From: a virus
DNA length: 33,563 bases
Virus record (IMG/VR): IMGVR_UViG_3300008267_001363
Location: 1 to 33,563 of that record
Strand: one strand, 5' to 3'
Part shown: piece by piece, positions 1-7,487 of the stretch
Numbering within the stretch: the first letter of the stretch is position 1
How the letters are laid out: the number at the start of each line of letters is the position of its first letter
Notes under the pieces: generated by a model
The model's input: only the letters and a program-made list of their open reading frames with translations
What the model was told of the DNA's origin: nothing
Databases searched by the model: none
Program-made: the position numbers and the translations under genes

Positions 1-248
1 TATTCCCAACACTTAAAGATGATTGGGGTGTTTACGTTCCTGAAGTAAAATATCTTTCACCTGAACCATTAGTTTATCCAAGTGATTTGGCTTTAGTAGA
101 TTATCCAAATGTTCACTTTGTAGGTGATGCCTTATCAGCTCGTGGTATTACAGTTTCAGGAGCACAAGGTATATTATCAATTGAAAAATTAATTAGTAAA
201 GAATGTCCTTGGGATAACATTCAAGGAGATATTATTAATTGGAGATAA
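1..248 (+). CDS. C-terminal fragment of a possible FAD/NAD-binding oxidoreductase
   Basis: An open frame enters from the left edge (first full codon at 3) and ends at TAA 246-248, giving about 81 residues. The segment FVGDALSARGITVSGAQG resembles the final FAD-contacting strand and helix of two-dinucleotide-binding-domain flavoproteins, where a VGD motif is followed by a glycine-rich turn and a helix beside the flavin. The N-terminal Rossmann motif, which would decide the matter, lies outside the window. The reaction and substrate cannot be named. A 36-base gap separates it from the next gene, and it is not obviously part of the virion module. The frame itself is well supported; the family assignment is tentative. 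Confidence 0.5.
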   Translation, partial: FPTLKDDWGVYVPEVKYLSPEPLVYPSDLALVDYPNVHFVGDALSARGITVSGAQGILSIEKLISKECPWDNIQGDIINWR

Positions 249-284
249 TTTGGAAAATCAAAGAATTTTTATTATATTACAAGC

Positions 285-533
285 ATGAAAACTAAATATG
301 AACCAAGTAAAAAACTAACTAAAGCAGATGGTACTGTTGCCTATGTTTGGGAAGGTAAATTACATAACTGGGAAGGTCCAGCATTGATTCCTGAAGGTGA
401 TACTCGTAAACGTGAATATCATATTCATGGGATTAAATATACCGAAGATGGTTGGAAAGAAGCTCGTCGTAATCGTGAAGGTCTTCCATGGTATAAAACA
501 GCAATGGGTCAAGCAGGTCAAAATAGAAACTAA
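285..533 (+). CDS. Small HxxGPA-motif protein, function unknown
   Basis: This 82-residue protein is rich in Trp, Tyr, Gly and charged residues. The pattern around residues 20-55 (W, G, K, LHNWEGPA, then G, EYHIHGIKY) matches the short beta-hairpin unit of MORN-like phage and toxin-associated proteins, in which an LHR/N-x-x-GPA motif is followed by an aromatic-x-x-NG turn. Only one unit is present. There is no signal peptide, membrane segment or catalytic motif. It ends one base before the start codon of the next gene (TAATATG), so the two are probably co-translated. The function is unknown. Confidence 0.7.
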   Translation: MKTKYEPSKKLTKADGTVAYVWEGKLHNWEGPALIPEGDTRKREYHIHGIKYTEDGWKEARRNREGLPWYKTAMGQAGQNRN

Positions 534-534
534 T

Positions 535-1065
535 ATGAAGATAGGTTTATGTGGAACAATGAGTGTAGGTAAAACTACATTAGTAAATGCTTTGATGTCT
601 TTGCCTGAATTTGAAGGATATAATTTTGCTACTGAACGTTCTAAGTATTTACGTGATTTAGGTATTCCATTGAATACTGATTCTACATTAAAAGGTCAAT
701 TTGTATTTTTAGCTGAACGTTGTGCTGAATTGATGAATGAAAACATTATTACAGATAGAACTATAATTGATGTTATGGCATTTACTAAAGCAGCTAAGTC
801 AATTGAGTATTACGATGCTGAAGCATTTTGTGATGCTGCTAATAAATTAGTTGGAGAATATGATTATGTATTTTATGTGTCTCCTGAAGGTGTTGAGATG
901 GAAGATAATGGAGTTCGTGAAACTGATTTGAAATATAGAGAAACTATTGATAATATAATTAAACTATTATTATATAGAAGTAATCATAAAATTAAAAATC
1001 TACATACACTATCAGGCACTACAGAAGAACGTATTCAACAAATGAAAGAAGCGCTTTCCCTGTAA
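535..1065 (+). CDS. P-loop ATPase/kinase of the NadR/AAA_28 type
   Basis: The 176-residue protein begins MKIGLCGTMSVGKTT, with a Walker A motif at residues 7-14. ITDRTIIDVMAFT (about residues 72-84) has the Asp-Arg pair seen in nucleotide and nucleoside kinases of this group, and an Arg-rich lid-like stretch follows at about 130-145 (RETDLKYRETID). This set fits the AAA_28/NadR kinase family, small ATP-dependent kinases of nucleosides or nucleotides. Which substrate is used cannot be read from the sequence. An open frame continues upstream to 397, but that part overlaps the preceding gene. ATG 535, one base after the upstream stop and directly before the P-loop strand, is the natural start. 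It may be a nucleotide-metabolism gene at the edge of the late region. Confidence 0.8.
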   Translation: MKIGLCGTMSVGKTTLVNALMSLPEFEGYNFATERSKYLRDLGIPLNTDSTLKGQFVFLAERCAELMNENIITDRTIIDVMAFTKAAKSIEYYDAEAFCDAANKLVGEYDYVFYVSPEGVEMEDNGVRETDLKYRETIDNIIKLLLYRSNHKIKNLHTLSGTTEERIQQMKEALSL

Positions 1066-1073
1066 TATTTATG
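1064..1073 (+). promoter_or_regulatory. Variant boundary motif AATATTTATG
   Basis: The last two stop-codon bases of the P-loop kinase gene run into AATATTTATG, one base short of the usual motif end (G for A). Its ATG at 1071 is in frame with the next gene, so either the motif has been partly recruited as a start codon or translation begins at ATG 1077. Confidence 0.3.
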
Positions 1074-1076
1074 GGT

Positions 1077-1505
1077 ATGAAATTATCTGAATTAAAAAAA
1101 CAAATTAAAGATAACATATACGAAATCTTGTCTGAAGCTGATTTAGATCCAGCAGCTGGTTCTGTAGTAATGCCTAAAACTTCAAACCCTGCTGACATCA
1201 AAAAGTTAACAGCTCAAAACATTGATGTACAGTTAAAAGAAGAAGAAGAAGATAGGGAACCTACAAAAGCAGAATTAGCAAAAGAAAAAGTAAAAACCGT
1301 TTCTAAGTTTAAAATCCCTAACGACCAATTTGAAGATTTTAAATCTAAACTTAAAACTTTAGTATCTAAAGTAAAAGGTATGGAAAAAGGAGATGAGCGT
1401 ACTAAAAAAATGGCTGCCCTAAAACAATTTATTAAAAAACCAGAATTAGTTAAAGCGTTTAAAGAAAGAGACGTTAAAATTGATACTGGTGATTTGATCG
1501 GATAA
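1077..1505 (+). CDS. Unknown charged protein upstream of the spanin-like pair
   Basis: The protein has about 142 residues and is very rich in Lys, Glu and Asp. It begins with an amphipathic helix (MKLSELKKQIKDNIYEILSE), has a low-complexity acidic stretch (EEEEDREPTKAE) near residue 55, and ends with a predicted helical Lys-rich half. A second ATG lies two codons upstream at 1071, inside a variant of the recurrent boundary motif (TATTTATG), so I prefer ATG 1077, although 1071 is possible. There is no signal peptide or transmembrane segment. It ends one base before the next gene. I do not recognise the family; the position just before terminase suggests a late or structural role but does not show one. 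Confidence 0.65.
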   Translation: MKLSELKKQIKDNIYEILSEADLDPAAGSVVMPKTSNPADIKKLTAQNIDVQLKEEEEDREPTKAELAKEKVKTVSKFKIPNDQFEDFKSKLKTLVSKVKGMEKGDERTKKMAALKQFIKKPELVKAFKERDVKIDTGDLIG

Positions 1506-1506
1506 T

Positions 1507-1848
1507 ATGAAAAAAATTATTATACAAGTAGTTATAGTGTGTTTAGTAGGTGTAATACTTTACGGGTTATTTACTTACAAACAAGGTTATTCTTCTGATA
1601 AAGACAAACAATACCAACATACTATAGATTCTCTACAATCAGAAATTGGTAAAAAAGATACTATGATTTCTACTTTAGATTCTACTAGAAAGGTCTTAGA
1701 TTCTTTAATCATCGTAGATAAAGTTAAATTAGCTGATATTGCTGAAAAAGCAAAACAATATAAAAATCAATATGAAAAAGAGCATAATCGCATCAATAAT
1801 ATGTCTGATGATGATATCATCGGCGAGTTCACAGCAGCGTTTAAGTGA
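1507..1848 (+). CDS. Inner-membrane coiled-coil protein, candidate i-spanin (Rz-like)
   Basis: This 113-residue protein has one N-terminal membrane segment (about residues 4-22, IIIQVVIVCLVGVILYGLF), then a Tyr/Gly-rich linker and a long charged helix with heptad-like Leu/Ile spacing (about 35-100, including SLQSEIGKK and STLDSTRKVLDSL). It ends in a short acidic segment (SDDDIIGEFTAAF). That architecture, an N-in/C-out anchor plus periplasmic coiled coil, matches inner-membrane spanins, which help disrupt the outer membrane at lysis. The strongest support is context: the next gene starts inside this one in another frame and encodes an exported coiled-coil protein, the nested arrangement classical for Rz/Rz1. 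Spanins are poorly conserved, so this is inferred from topology. Confidence 0.6.
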   Translation: MKKIIIQVVIVCLVGVILYGLFTYKQGYSSDKDKQYQHTIDSLQSEIGKKDTMISTLDSTRKVLDSLIIVDKVKLADIAEKAKQYKNQYEKEHNRINNMSDDDIIGEFTAAFK

Positions 1849-2179
1849 TTCAACTGTAATAGTTCCTATTAAATCCTTAAAAAATGCTTTATTAGTTAAA
1901 ACTGATAGAGATAATCTTAAAAAAGAATTAGTAATAGCTCGTGATTCCATTTCAACAATGGAAAAAATTATTCTTAGACAGGATACTGCTTTATTCGTAT
2001 GCGATTCTACTCGCGTGATTTTAGATGATAAAGTAAAAGATTTAAAAGGTATTATTACGGCTAAAGACGGGATGATTAGTGAAAGGGATAAAAAAATTAG
2101 TGATTTAGAAGATAAACTGAGGGGAGCTAAAGCAGCATTTGTAATTGCTACTGTTGGTATGATTTTAGCACTTTTATGA
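1772..2179 (+). CDS. Exported coiled-coil protein with C-terminal membrane segment, candidate spanin partner
   Basis: ATG 1772 gives 135 residues. The start begins a clear signal sequence (MKKSIIASIICLMMISSASS followed by QQ), whereas the longer open frame from 1739 would add an unlikely polar extension. After the signal comes a mostly helical region with heptad-like spacing (about residues 35-115). The extreme C-terminus is hydrophobic (AAFVIATVGMILALL) and could be a membrane anchor. The first 77 bases overlap the preceding membrane gene in another frame. Cys11 lies within the signal but not in a good lipobox, so an outer-membrane lipoprotein is not assured. Signal plus coiled coil plus C-terminal anchor also resembles unimolecular spanins. 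The stop overlaps the terminase start as ATGA. Confidence 0.55.
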   Translation: MKKSIIASIICLMMISSASSQQRLSDSTVIVPIKSLKNALLVKTDRDNLKKELVIARDSISTMEKIILRQDTALFVCDSTRVILDDKVKDLKGIITAKDGMISERDKKISDLEDKLRGAKAAFVIATVGMILALL

Positions 2180-3750
2180 GCGATTTAAGTTTAAAAGAAG
2201 TAATTAAACAGGAATACATAAAGTGTGTACAGGACCCTGCTCACTTTATGAAAAAATATTGCAATATTCAGCACCCACAAAGGGGTCGAGTAATATTTAA
2301 TTTATATCCTTTCCAAGATAAAGTATTAAACCTTTGGAAGGATCATCCATATTCAATTGTATTAAAATCTCGTCAGTTAGGTATTTCAACTTTAGCAGCA
2401 GGTTATTCTTTATGGTTAATGTTATTCCAAAAAGACAAAAACGTACTTTGTATTGCGACTAAACAGGAAACCGCTAAAAACATGGTTACTAAGGTTAAGT
2501 TTATGTATGATAACTTACCTTCATGGCTTAAAATACCAGCAGACGAACATAACAAATTAACATTAAGATTAAGTAACGGATCACAAATTAAAGCTACTTC
2601 AGCATCAAGTGATGCAGGTCGATCAGAAGCCGTATCTTTGTTGATAGTCGATGAAGCAGCTTTTATTGAAAATATTGGAGAAATATGGGCATCAGCACAA
2701 CAAACTTTAGCAACAGGTGGTGGAGCAATTGTACTTTCAACACCGTATGGAACTGGAAACTGGTTTCATAAAACTTGGGTAGCAGCAGAATCAGCAGATA
2801 ATGACTTCTTACCTATTAAATTACCTTGGTATGTTCATCCTGAACGAGATGAATCATGGAGAAAACGTCAAGATGAACTATTAGGTGATCCTAGACTAGC
2901 CGCTCAAGAGTGTGATTGCGATTTTAGCACATCAGGTGATATTGTATTTTACAATGAGTGGTTAGATTTTATTAAAGAAACAACAATCCAAGATGCGGTT
3001 GAAAGGAGAGGAGCAGACCAGAACTTATGGGTATGGGAACCTGCAGACTATACACGCGAGTATATGGTAGTAGCAGACGTAGCTAGAGGTGATGGTAAAG
3101 ACTTCTCAACTTTTCACGTAATGGATATTGCTACAAATACTCAAGTAGCCGAATATAAAGGGCAAATGTCGCCTAAAGAATTTGGATACTTTTTAGTAGG
3201 TGTAGCTACTGAATATAACCAAGCATTATTAGTAGTAGAAAATGCTTCTATTGGATGGGCAGCTATTGAATCTGTTTTAGAAAGAGGATATAGGAATGTT
3301 TATTATTCACCTAAGAGTGATACTTTAACCTCTGATTCGTATTTTAACCAATATGAAAACAGTGATAATGTTACACCCGGGTTTACTATGTCAATGAGAA
3401 CAAGACCTTTAATAGTAAATAAATTTAGAGAATATGTTGGAGATCGTTCTGTAACTATTCGTTCTAAAAGATTATTAGAGGAAATGAAAGTATTTGTTTG
3501 GAAAAATGGTAGACCTGAAGCCCAAACAGGTTATAATGATGATTTAGTAATGCCTTTTGGAATTGCTATGTATTTAAGAGATACCTCTTTAAAATTCCAA
3601 CAACAGTCTCACGATTTAACAAGAGCAACTTTAAATAACTTTTCTAAAGGAACTACTTCATATCAAGGAGCATACAACAGAAATTCAGTCCAAAACCCAT
3701 ACACAATACAAACGGGTAATGGGGAAGAAAGCATTAATTGGCTTCTATAA
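2176..3750 (+). CDS. Terminase large subunit (T4 gp17-like)
   Basis: The 524-residue protein is the ATP-driven packaging motor and headful nuclease, acting at the portal vertex. In the ATPase half the Walker A region reads KSRQLGIST (Lys64-Thr72), Walker B is LLIVDEAAF with Asp159 and Glu160, and the coupling motif is the Ser-Thr of VLSTPYGTG (188-189). In the RNase H-like nuclease half the acidic residues are Asp301 (VVADVARGDG), Glu355 (LLVVENAS) and Asp455/456 (GYNDDLVMP). The P-loop lacks the usual GK lysine; Lys64 at the front of the motif probably replaces it, as in lambda-type terminases. T4 gp17 is about 610 residues, so this is a shorter form. No small terminase subunit was recognised. 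The start is fixed by the ATGA overlap with the preceding gene. Confidence 0.96.
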   Translation: MSDLSLKEVIKQEYIKCVQDPAHFMKKYCNIQHPQRGRVIFNLYPFQDKVLNLWKDHPYSIVLKSRQLGISTLAAGYSLWLMLFQKDKNVLCIATKQETAKNMVTKVKFMYDNLPSWLKIPADEHNKLTLRLSNGSQIKATSASSDAGRSEAVSLLIVDEAAFIENIGEIWASAQQTLATGGGAIVLSTPYGTGNWFHKTWVAAESADNDFLPIKLPWYVHPERDESWRKRQDELLGDPRLAAQECDCDFSTSGDIVFYNEWLDFIKETTIQDAVERRGADQNLWVWEPADYTREYMVVADVARGDGKDFSTFHVMDIATNTQVAEYKGQMSPKEFGYFLVGVATEYNQALLVVENASIGWAAIESVLERGYRNVYYSPKSDTLTSDSYFNQYENSDNVTPGFTMSMRTRPLIVNKFREYVGDRSVTIRSKRLLEEMKVFVWKNGRPEAQTGYNDDLVMPFGIAMYLRDTSLKFQQQSHDLTRATLNNFSKGTTSYQGAYNRNSVQNPYTIQTGNGEESINWLL

Positions 3751-3759
3751 TATTTATAA
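3750..3759 (+). promoter_or_regulatory. Boundary motif ATATTTATAA before the portal gene
   Basis: This is an exact copy. Its first A is the last base of the terminase stop codon, and ten bases separate the TATTTATA core from ATG 3769. It is a candidate late-promoter element, inferred from recurrence and position only. Confidence 0.5.
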
Positions 3760-3768
3760 CAAACACAA

Positions 3769-5646
3769 ATGGCAAACACTAGTTTATTTACACGTCTACA
3801 AAGATTATTCTCCACTGATGTAATTATCAGGAATCAAGGAGGTAATGAATTAAAGGTTTTAGACGTTGATAGCATACAACGCTCAGGAGATGTAGCTACA
3901 AACTCCTTAATGGATAGATTTAATAGGATTTATTCTCCAGCAGCATCTTCTTTGTATGGACAACAAGTTAACGTTAACTATCAGTATCTTAGAACGTTTA
4001 TATACTCGGACTACGATATTATGGACAACGATGCCATTATTGCATCTGCTCTTGATATAATAGCTGAAGAATCTACATTGAGAAACGAAATGGGTGAGGT
4101 GTTGCAGATTAGATCTAGTGATGAGGATGTGCAACAAATACTTTATAACTTATTTTATGATGTATTAAACGTTGAATTTAATCTTTGGTCATGGATTCGC
4201 CAAATGTGTAAATACGGTGACTTTTTCCTTAAATTAGAAATTGCTGAAAAATTTGGTGTTTATAATGTTATTCCATTTACTGCTTATCATATTGATAGAC
4301 AAGAAAATTACGATAAAGACCATCCTAATGCAGTAAGATTCAAATACTCAGCAGAAGGTACATACGGCGGAGGTTCAGGGTATTTTCCTACACCAAACGT
4401 AACTGCTCAAAAAGATGGTAATAGTATATATTTTGAAAATTATGAAATGGCTCACTTCCGTTTAATGACGGATGTTAACTATTTGCCTTATGGTAGAGCG
4501 TATATTGAACCTGCTCGTAGAATTTACAAACAATATGCTTTGATGGAAGATGCTATGTTAATTCATAGAATATCTCGTTCACCTGATCGCCGTGTATTCT
4601 ATATTAACGTAGGTTCTATTCCTCCAAATGAAGTAGAAAATTTCATGCAGAAAACAATTACTGCTATGAAGCGTACTCCATTAATGGATGAAAAAACAGG
4701 TGAGTATAACTTAAAATATAACCAACAAAACCTAATGGAAGATTTTTATATTCCTGTTAGAGGTAATGATAATTCAACAAAAATTGAAAATCTTGCTGGT
4801 TTAAATTATGATGGTATTGCTGATGTTGAGTATTTAAGAAATAAATTATTTGCTGCTCTTAAAGTACCTAAAGCATTTATGGGTTACGATGAGAATTTAC
4901 AAGGTAAAGCAACATTAGCAGCAGAAGATATTAGATTTGCTCGTACAATTGACCGTATCCAACGCATTATCCTTTCAGAATTATATAAAATTGCTTTAGT
5001 ACATTTATATACCCAAGGTTATACATCAGATAGCTTAACAAACTTTGAATTATCATTAACAACTCCTTCTATCATTTATGATCAAGAACGTATTGCTTTA
5101 ATGAAAGAAAAGATGGATTTAGCAGCGCAAATGATGGAAACCAAATTAATATCTACTGATTGGATTTATGAAAACGTATTCCACTTCAGCCAAGATCAAT
5201 ACGAGGAAATGAGAGATTTGATTGCTCAAGACCAAAAACGTGCCTTTAGATTAACTCAAATTGTTGAAGAAGGAAACGATCCTCTAGAAACAGGCAAATC
5301 ATATGGCACACCACACGATTTAGCTTCATTATATGGAAGAGGAAGATACGAGGATATGCAACTACCAGATGGATATGATGAAAAATTACCACTAGGTCGC
5401 CCTCAAGAAAAAGCATCAAATATCAATACTCAAGATAATGCATTTGGTAAAGATAGATTAGGTAGAGATGCGATGAAAAATGATGACCAAGAAGGATATG
5501 GCAGACCAGTAAAAAATGTATCTCCATTAGCTTTAGAAATAAAAGCTAAAAACAAAACATTACTAGAGTCGCTTGATAAGAAAACAGTATTTAAATCTAA
5601 GTCCAATGGTGAGTCATTGTTAGATGAAAGTAAGTTAAAGGAATAA
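3769..5646 (+). CDS. Portal vertex protein (T4 gp20-like)
   Basis: The 625-residue protein would form the dodecameric ring at one capsid vertex through which DNA enters and to which the neck attaches. Recognisable gp20-family features include YSDYDIMDNDAIIASALDII with the following EESTLRNEMG segment in the N-terminal third, the WSWIRQMCKYGDFFLKLEI wing segment, HRISRSPDRRVFYINVG, and the LRNKLFAALKVPKAFMGYDE stretch followed by a long helical crown-type region. The charged C-terminal 110 residues are low in complexity and probably flexible. T4 gp20 is 524 residues, so this one is longer, mostly at the C-terminus. It directly follows terminase; in T4 the sheath and tube genes lie between these two. 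Confidence 0.93.
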   Translation: MANTSLFTRLQRLFSTDVIIRNQGGNELKVLDVDSIQRSGDVATNSLMDRFNRIYSPAASSLYGQQVNVNYQYLRTFIYSDYDIMDNDAIIASALDIIAEESTLRNEMGEVLQIRSSDEDVQQILYNLFYDVLNVEFNLWSWIRQMCKYGDFFLKLEIAEKFGVYNVIPFTAYHIDRQENYDKDHPNAVRFKYSAEGTYGGGSGYFPTPNVTAQKDGNSIYFENYEMAHFRLMTDVNYLPYGRAYIEPARRIYKQYALMEDAMLIHRISRSPDRRVFYINVGSIPPNEVENFMQKTITAMKRTPLMDEKTGEYNLKYNQQNLMEDFYIPVRGNDNSTKIENLAGLNYDGIADVEYLRNKLFAALKVPKAFMGYDENLQGKATLAAEDIRFARTIDRIQRIILSELYKIALVHLYTQGYTSDSLTNFELSLTTPSIIYDQERIALMKEKMDLAAQMMETKLISTDWIYENVFHFSQDQYEEMRDLIAQDQKRAFRLTQIVEEGNDPLETGKSYGTPHDLASLYGRGRYEDMQLPDGYDEKLPLGRPQEKASNINTQDNAFGKDRLGRDAMKNDDQEGYGRPVKNVSPLALEIKAKNKTLLESLDKKTVFKSKSNGESLLDESKLKE

Positions 5647-5656
5647 GGATCTTTAT

Positions 5657-5666
5657 ATATTTATAA
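5657..5666 (+). promoter_or_regulatory. Boundary motif ATATTTATAA before the 287-residue unknown
   Basis: This exact copy lies in the short gap after the portal gene. Fifteen bases separate the core from ATG 5681, and the leader between them is A-rich with no purine-rich ribosome site. It would head the unit 5681-7470. Confidence 0.5.
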
Positions 5667-5680
5667 CAAAAATCTATTGA

Positions 5681-6544
5681 ATGAATATTAAACATTCTAA
5701 ATATAAGAATACGGGGCTTTTATTTGAACTCTTAGTAAGACAAATTACCGCAGATACTTTGTCCGGAAAAGACTCAAAAGCAACGGGTATATTAAAAAAA
5801 TATTTTGTAAAAACAGAATTAGGTAGAGAGTACAAATTGTACGAAGCCCTATCTAAATACAAAAATATTACTGAAGGTAAAGCCGAAACTGTAGTTAATA
5901 CTTTGGTTGAATCTTCTAAAGATTTAAACAGAGGAGCGTTAAAAAGACAAAAATATAATTTAATTAATGAAATTCAAAAGCATTATAATTTAGAAGAATT
6001 TTTTAAAACTAAATTACCTAATTATAAAGCTTACGCTTCATTATATACACTTATAGAAGTATATAATAGTGAACATTTGTCTACTCCTGACCAAATTATT
6101 ACTAACAAGTTAGTTTTATTAGAACATTTATCTTCCAAATCAGTTGAAAAGTCAAAAGTTGAAGATAGTGTTATTGAAGAGTTTAAAACATACGATAAAG
6201 ACCTTAGAATTTTAACATATAAAGTTATGTTAGAAAAATTCAACGGTAAATACGCTGATTTAAATGACAACCAAAAATCAGTACTAAAAGAATTTATAAA
6301 TTCAGTAGATTCAACCCCAAAATTAAGAGAATTTTACAATACTAAAATAACAGAAATTAAATCTACTTTAACTGAACTAAATAAAAAAGTTCAAAATAAA
6401 GCTATTAGTATTAAAATTAATGAAATAAAAAACATCATCACTCCATTAGATAAAATATCTAAAATAGGTAATGATGATTTGGTTAACCTTTTACAATATT
6501 ACGAACTATTAGAGGAATTAACTAACATTCATGGCACAGTTTAA
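5681..6544 (+). CDS. Unknown helical protein between portal and protease
   Basis: The 287 residues look almost entirely alpha-helical, Lys-, Leu- and Asn-rich, without signal peptide or membrane segment. It begins MNIKHSKYKNTGLLFELLVR, a stretch with the feel of a conserved family N-terminus. Position suggests a role in prohead assembly: the gene lies after the portal and before the protease, where T4 keeps its small prohead core genes (67, 68), although I see no similarity to those. Its last 14 bases overlap the next gene, implying translational coupling. I do not recognise a characterised function. Confidence 0.8.
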   Translation: MNIKHSKYKNTGLLFELLVRQITADTLSGKDSKATGILKKYFVKTELGREYKLYEALSKYKNITEGKAETVVNTLVESSKDLNRGALKRQKYNLINEIQKHYNLEEFFKTKLPNYKAYASLYTLIEVYNSEHLSTPDQIITNKLVLLEHLSSKSVEKSKVEDSVIEEFKTYDKDLRILTYKVMLEKFNGKYADLNDNQKSVLKEFINSVDSTPKLREFYNTKITEIKSTLTELNKKVQNKAISIKINEIKNIITPLDKISKIGNDDLVNLLQYYELLEELTNIHGTV

Positions 6545-7241
6545 ATATAAACTTAAGGAACTTAAAGTAGGAGATATAGATGTACAAGGCGGCACTAAAT
6601 ATACCGTTACGTCTATTGACCCTGAATCTGGTGCTGTTGAATGGTCTGTTGAAAAAGTAGCTGATTATGAAAGTGCATTTGAAACACTTCATAAATCTAA
6701 AGAACTGTTTGATGCTCTAATCAAACAACCAGGAGCTAAAGACGACTTTAAAATTAGACAAATAGCTTCTCAGGTAAGAGAGGCTGTAAATAATTATCGT
6801 ACTCATTTAAGAAAAAATTACCCTGAAGAGTATAATAAAGTAAAATCACTTTCAGAAGAAAGTACAACAGGTGGAGGAGCAGGACAAGCAGGATTTACAT
6901 CAGGAACATCAGGTGAAAATTATGCTACTAAATATGCTTTTGGTAAATATAAGTATAAATTAGCTCCTAAAAAATCATTGAAAGAAGCCGAATTCAATGT
7001 AGACCAATACATCTCAGATTTAAATGTACCAAATCCAGAATTAGTAAATTGGATTAGAGAAAGATTAAAAGCTTTTGATACATTAGAACAACAATTGAAT
7101 ACATTAGTACCATTAATTCAACAAGCAAAACAGGATACTATAAAAACTTATAGTCAAAAACCTAATTTTTCTGTTATTTATGGTACGGACATGGCTCAAG
7201 ATTATTTAAACGATTTAATAGACTTATTTAAAAAACAATAA
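6531..7241 (+). CDS. Unknown protein, likely prohead- or head-associated
   Basis: The protein has 236 residues. The N-terminal 45 form a beta-rich module (GDIDVQGGTKYTVTSIDPES, then AVEWSV). A helical region follows to about residue 105, then a Gly/Ser/Thr-rich flexible linker (TTGGGAGQAGFTSGTSGENY) and an aromatic-basic patch (YAFGKYKYKLAPKK), and a second helical region to the end. The two-part structure around a linker suggests a structural or adaptor protein rather than an enzyme. ATG 6531 lies inside the end of the preceding gene, and only one base separates its stop from the next start. No catalytic motif was seen; the role is unknown. Confidence 0.78.
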   Translation: MAQFKYKLKELKVGDIDVQGGTKYTVTSIDPESGAVEWSVEKVADYESAFETLHKSKELFDALIKQPGAKDDFKIRQIASQVREAVNNYRTHLRKNYPEEYNKVKSLSEESTTGGGAGQAGFTSGTSGENYATKYAFGKYKYKLAPKKSLKEAEFNVDQYISDLNVPNPELVNWIRERLKAFDTLEQQLNTLVPLIQQAKQDTIKTYSQKPNFSVIYGTDMAQDYLNDLIDLFKKQ

Positions 7242-7242
7242 A

Positions 7243-7470
7243 ATGGCAAGTATACCAGCAAATTCAACAGGAATAGTATCAACAACTTCAGTAACAGGAA
7301 GCTTTGGTGGCTTTACTGTTGTATCAGGATCAGCAACTTTTACAGGATTAAAAGATGCTAACAATAATAGCTTAGCAACAACAAACTGGATCATCCCAGC
7401 AGGTACTACTGTTCCTCTGATTGTAACTAGTGCCTCTTTGTCCTCAGGTGCGGTATTATTTTACTATTAA
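7243..7470 (+). CDS. Small Ser/Thr/Gly-rich beta protein, possible virion accessory
   Basis: This 75-residue protein has almost no charged residues and alternating small and hydrophobic residues (for example VTGSFGGFTVVSGSATFTG and IIPAGTTVPLIVTSASLSSG), ending LFYY. The pattern predicts a compact all-beta fold of the kind seen in capsid decoration or small baseplate proteins. It starts one base after the previous stop, in an operon of head-assembly candidates, which supports a virion role. Its composition differs sharply from its Lys/Glu-rich neighbours. The function is not established. Confidence 0.72.
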   Translation: MASIPANSTGIVSTTSVTGSFGGFTVVSGSATFTGLKDANNNSLATTNWIIPAGTTVPLIVTSASLSSGAVLFYY

Positions 7471-7479
7471 TATTTATAA
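7470..7479 (+). promoter_or_regulatory. Boundary motif ATATTTATAA before the 290-residue unknown
   Basis: This exact copy begins on the last base of the preceding stop codon; nine bases separate the core from ATG 7488. A partly overlapping TAATAAATA follows, so an AT-rich element in either orientation could be imagined here. Confidence 0.5.
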
Positions 7480-7487
7480 TAAATAAA

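Noticed and set aside
397-534. N-terminal extension of the P-loop kinase from ATG 397
   Set aside because: It overlaps the preceding gene for its whole length, and the Walker A strand begins right after ATG 535, as is normal for these kinases.
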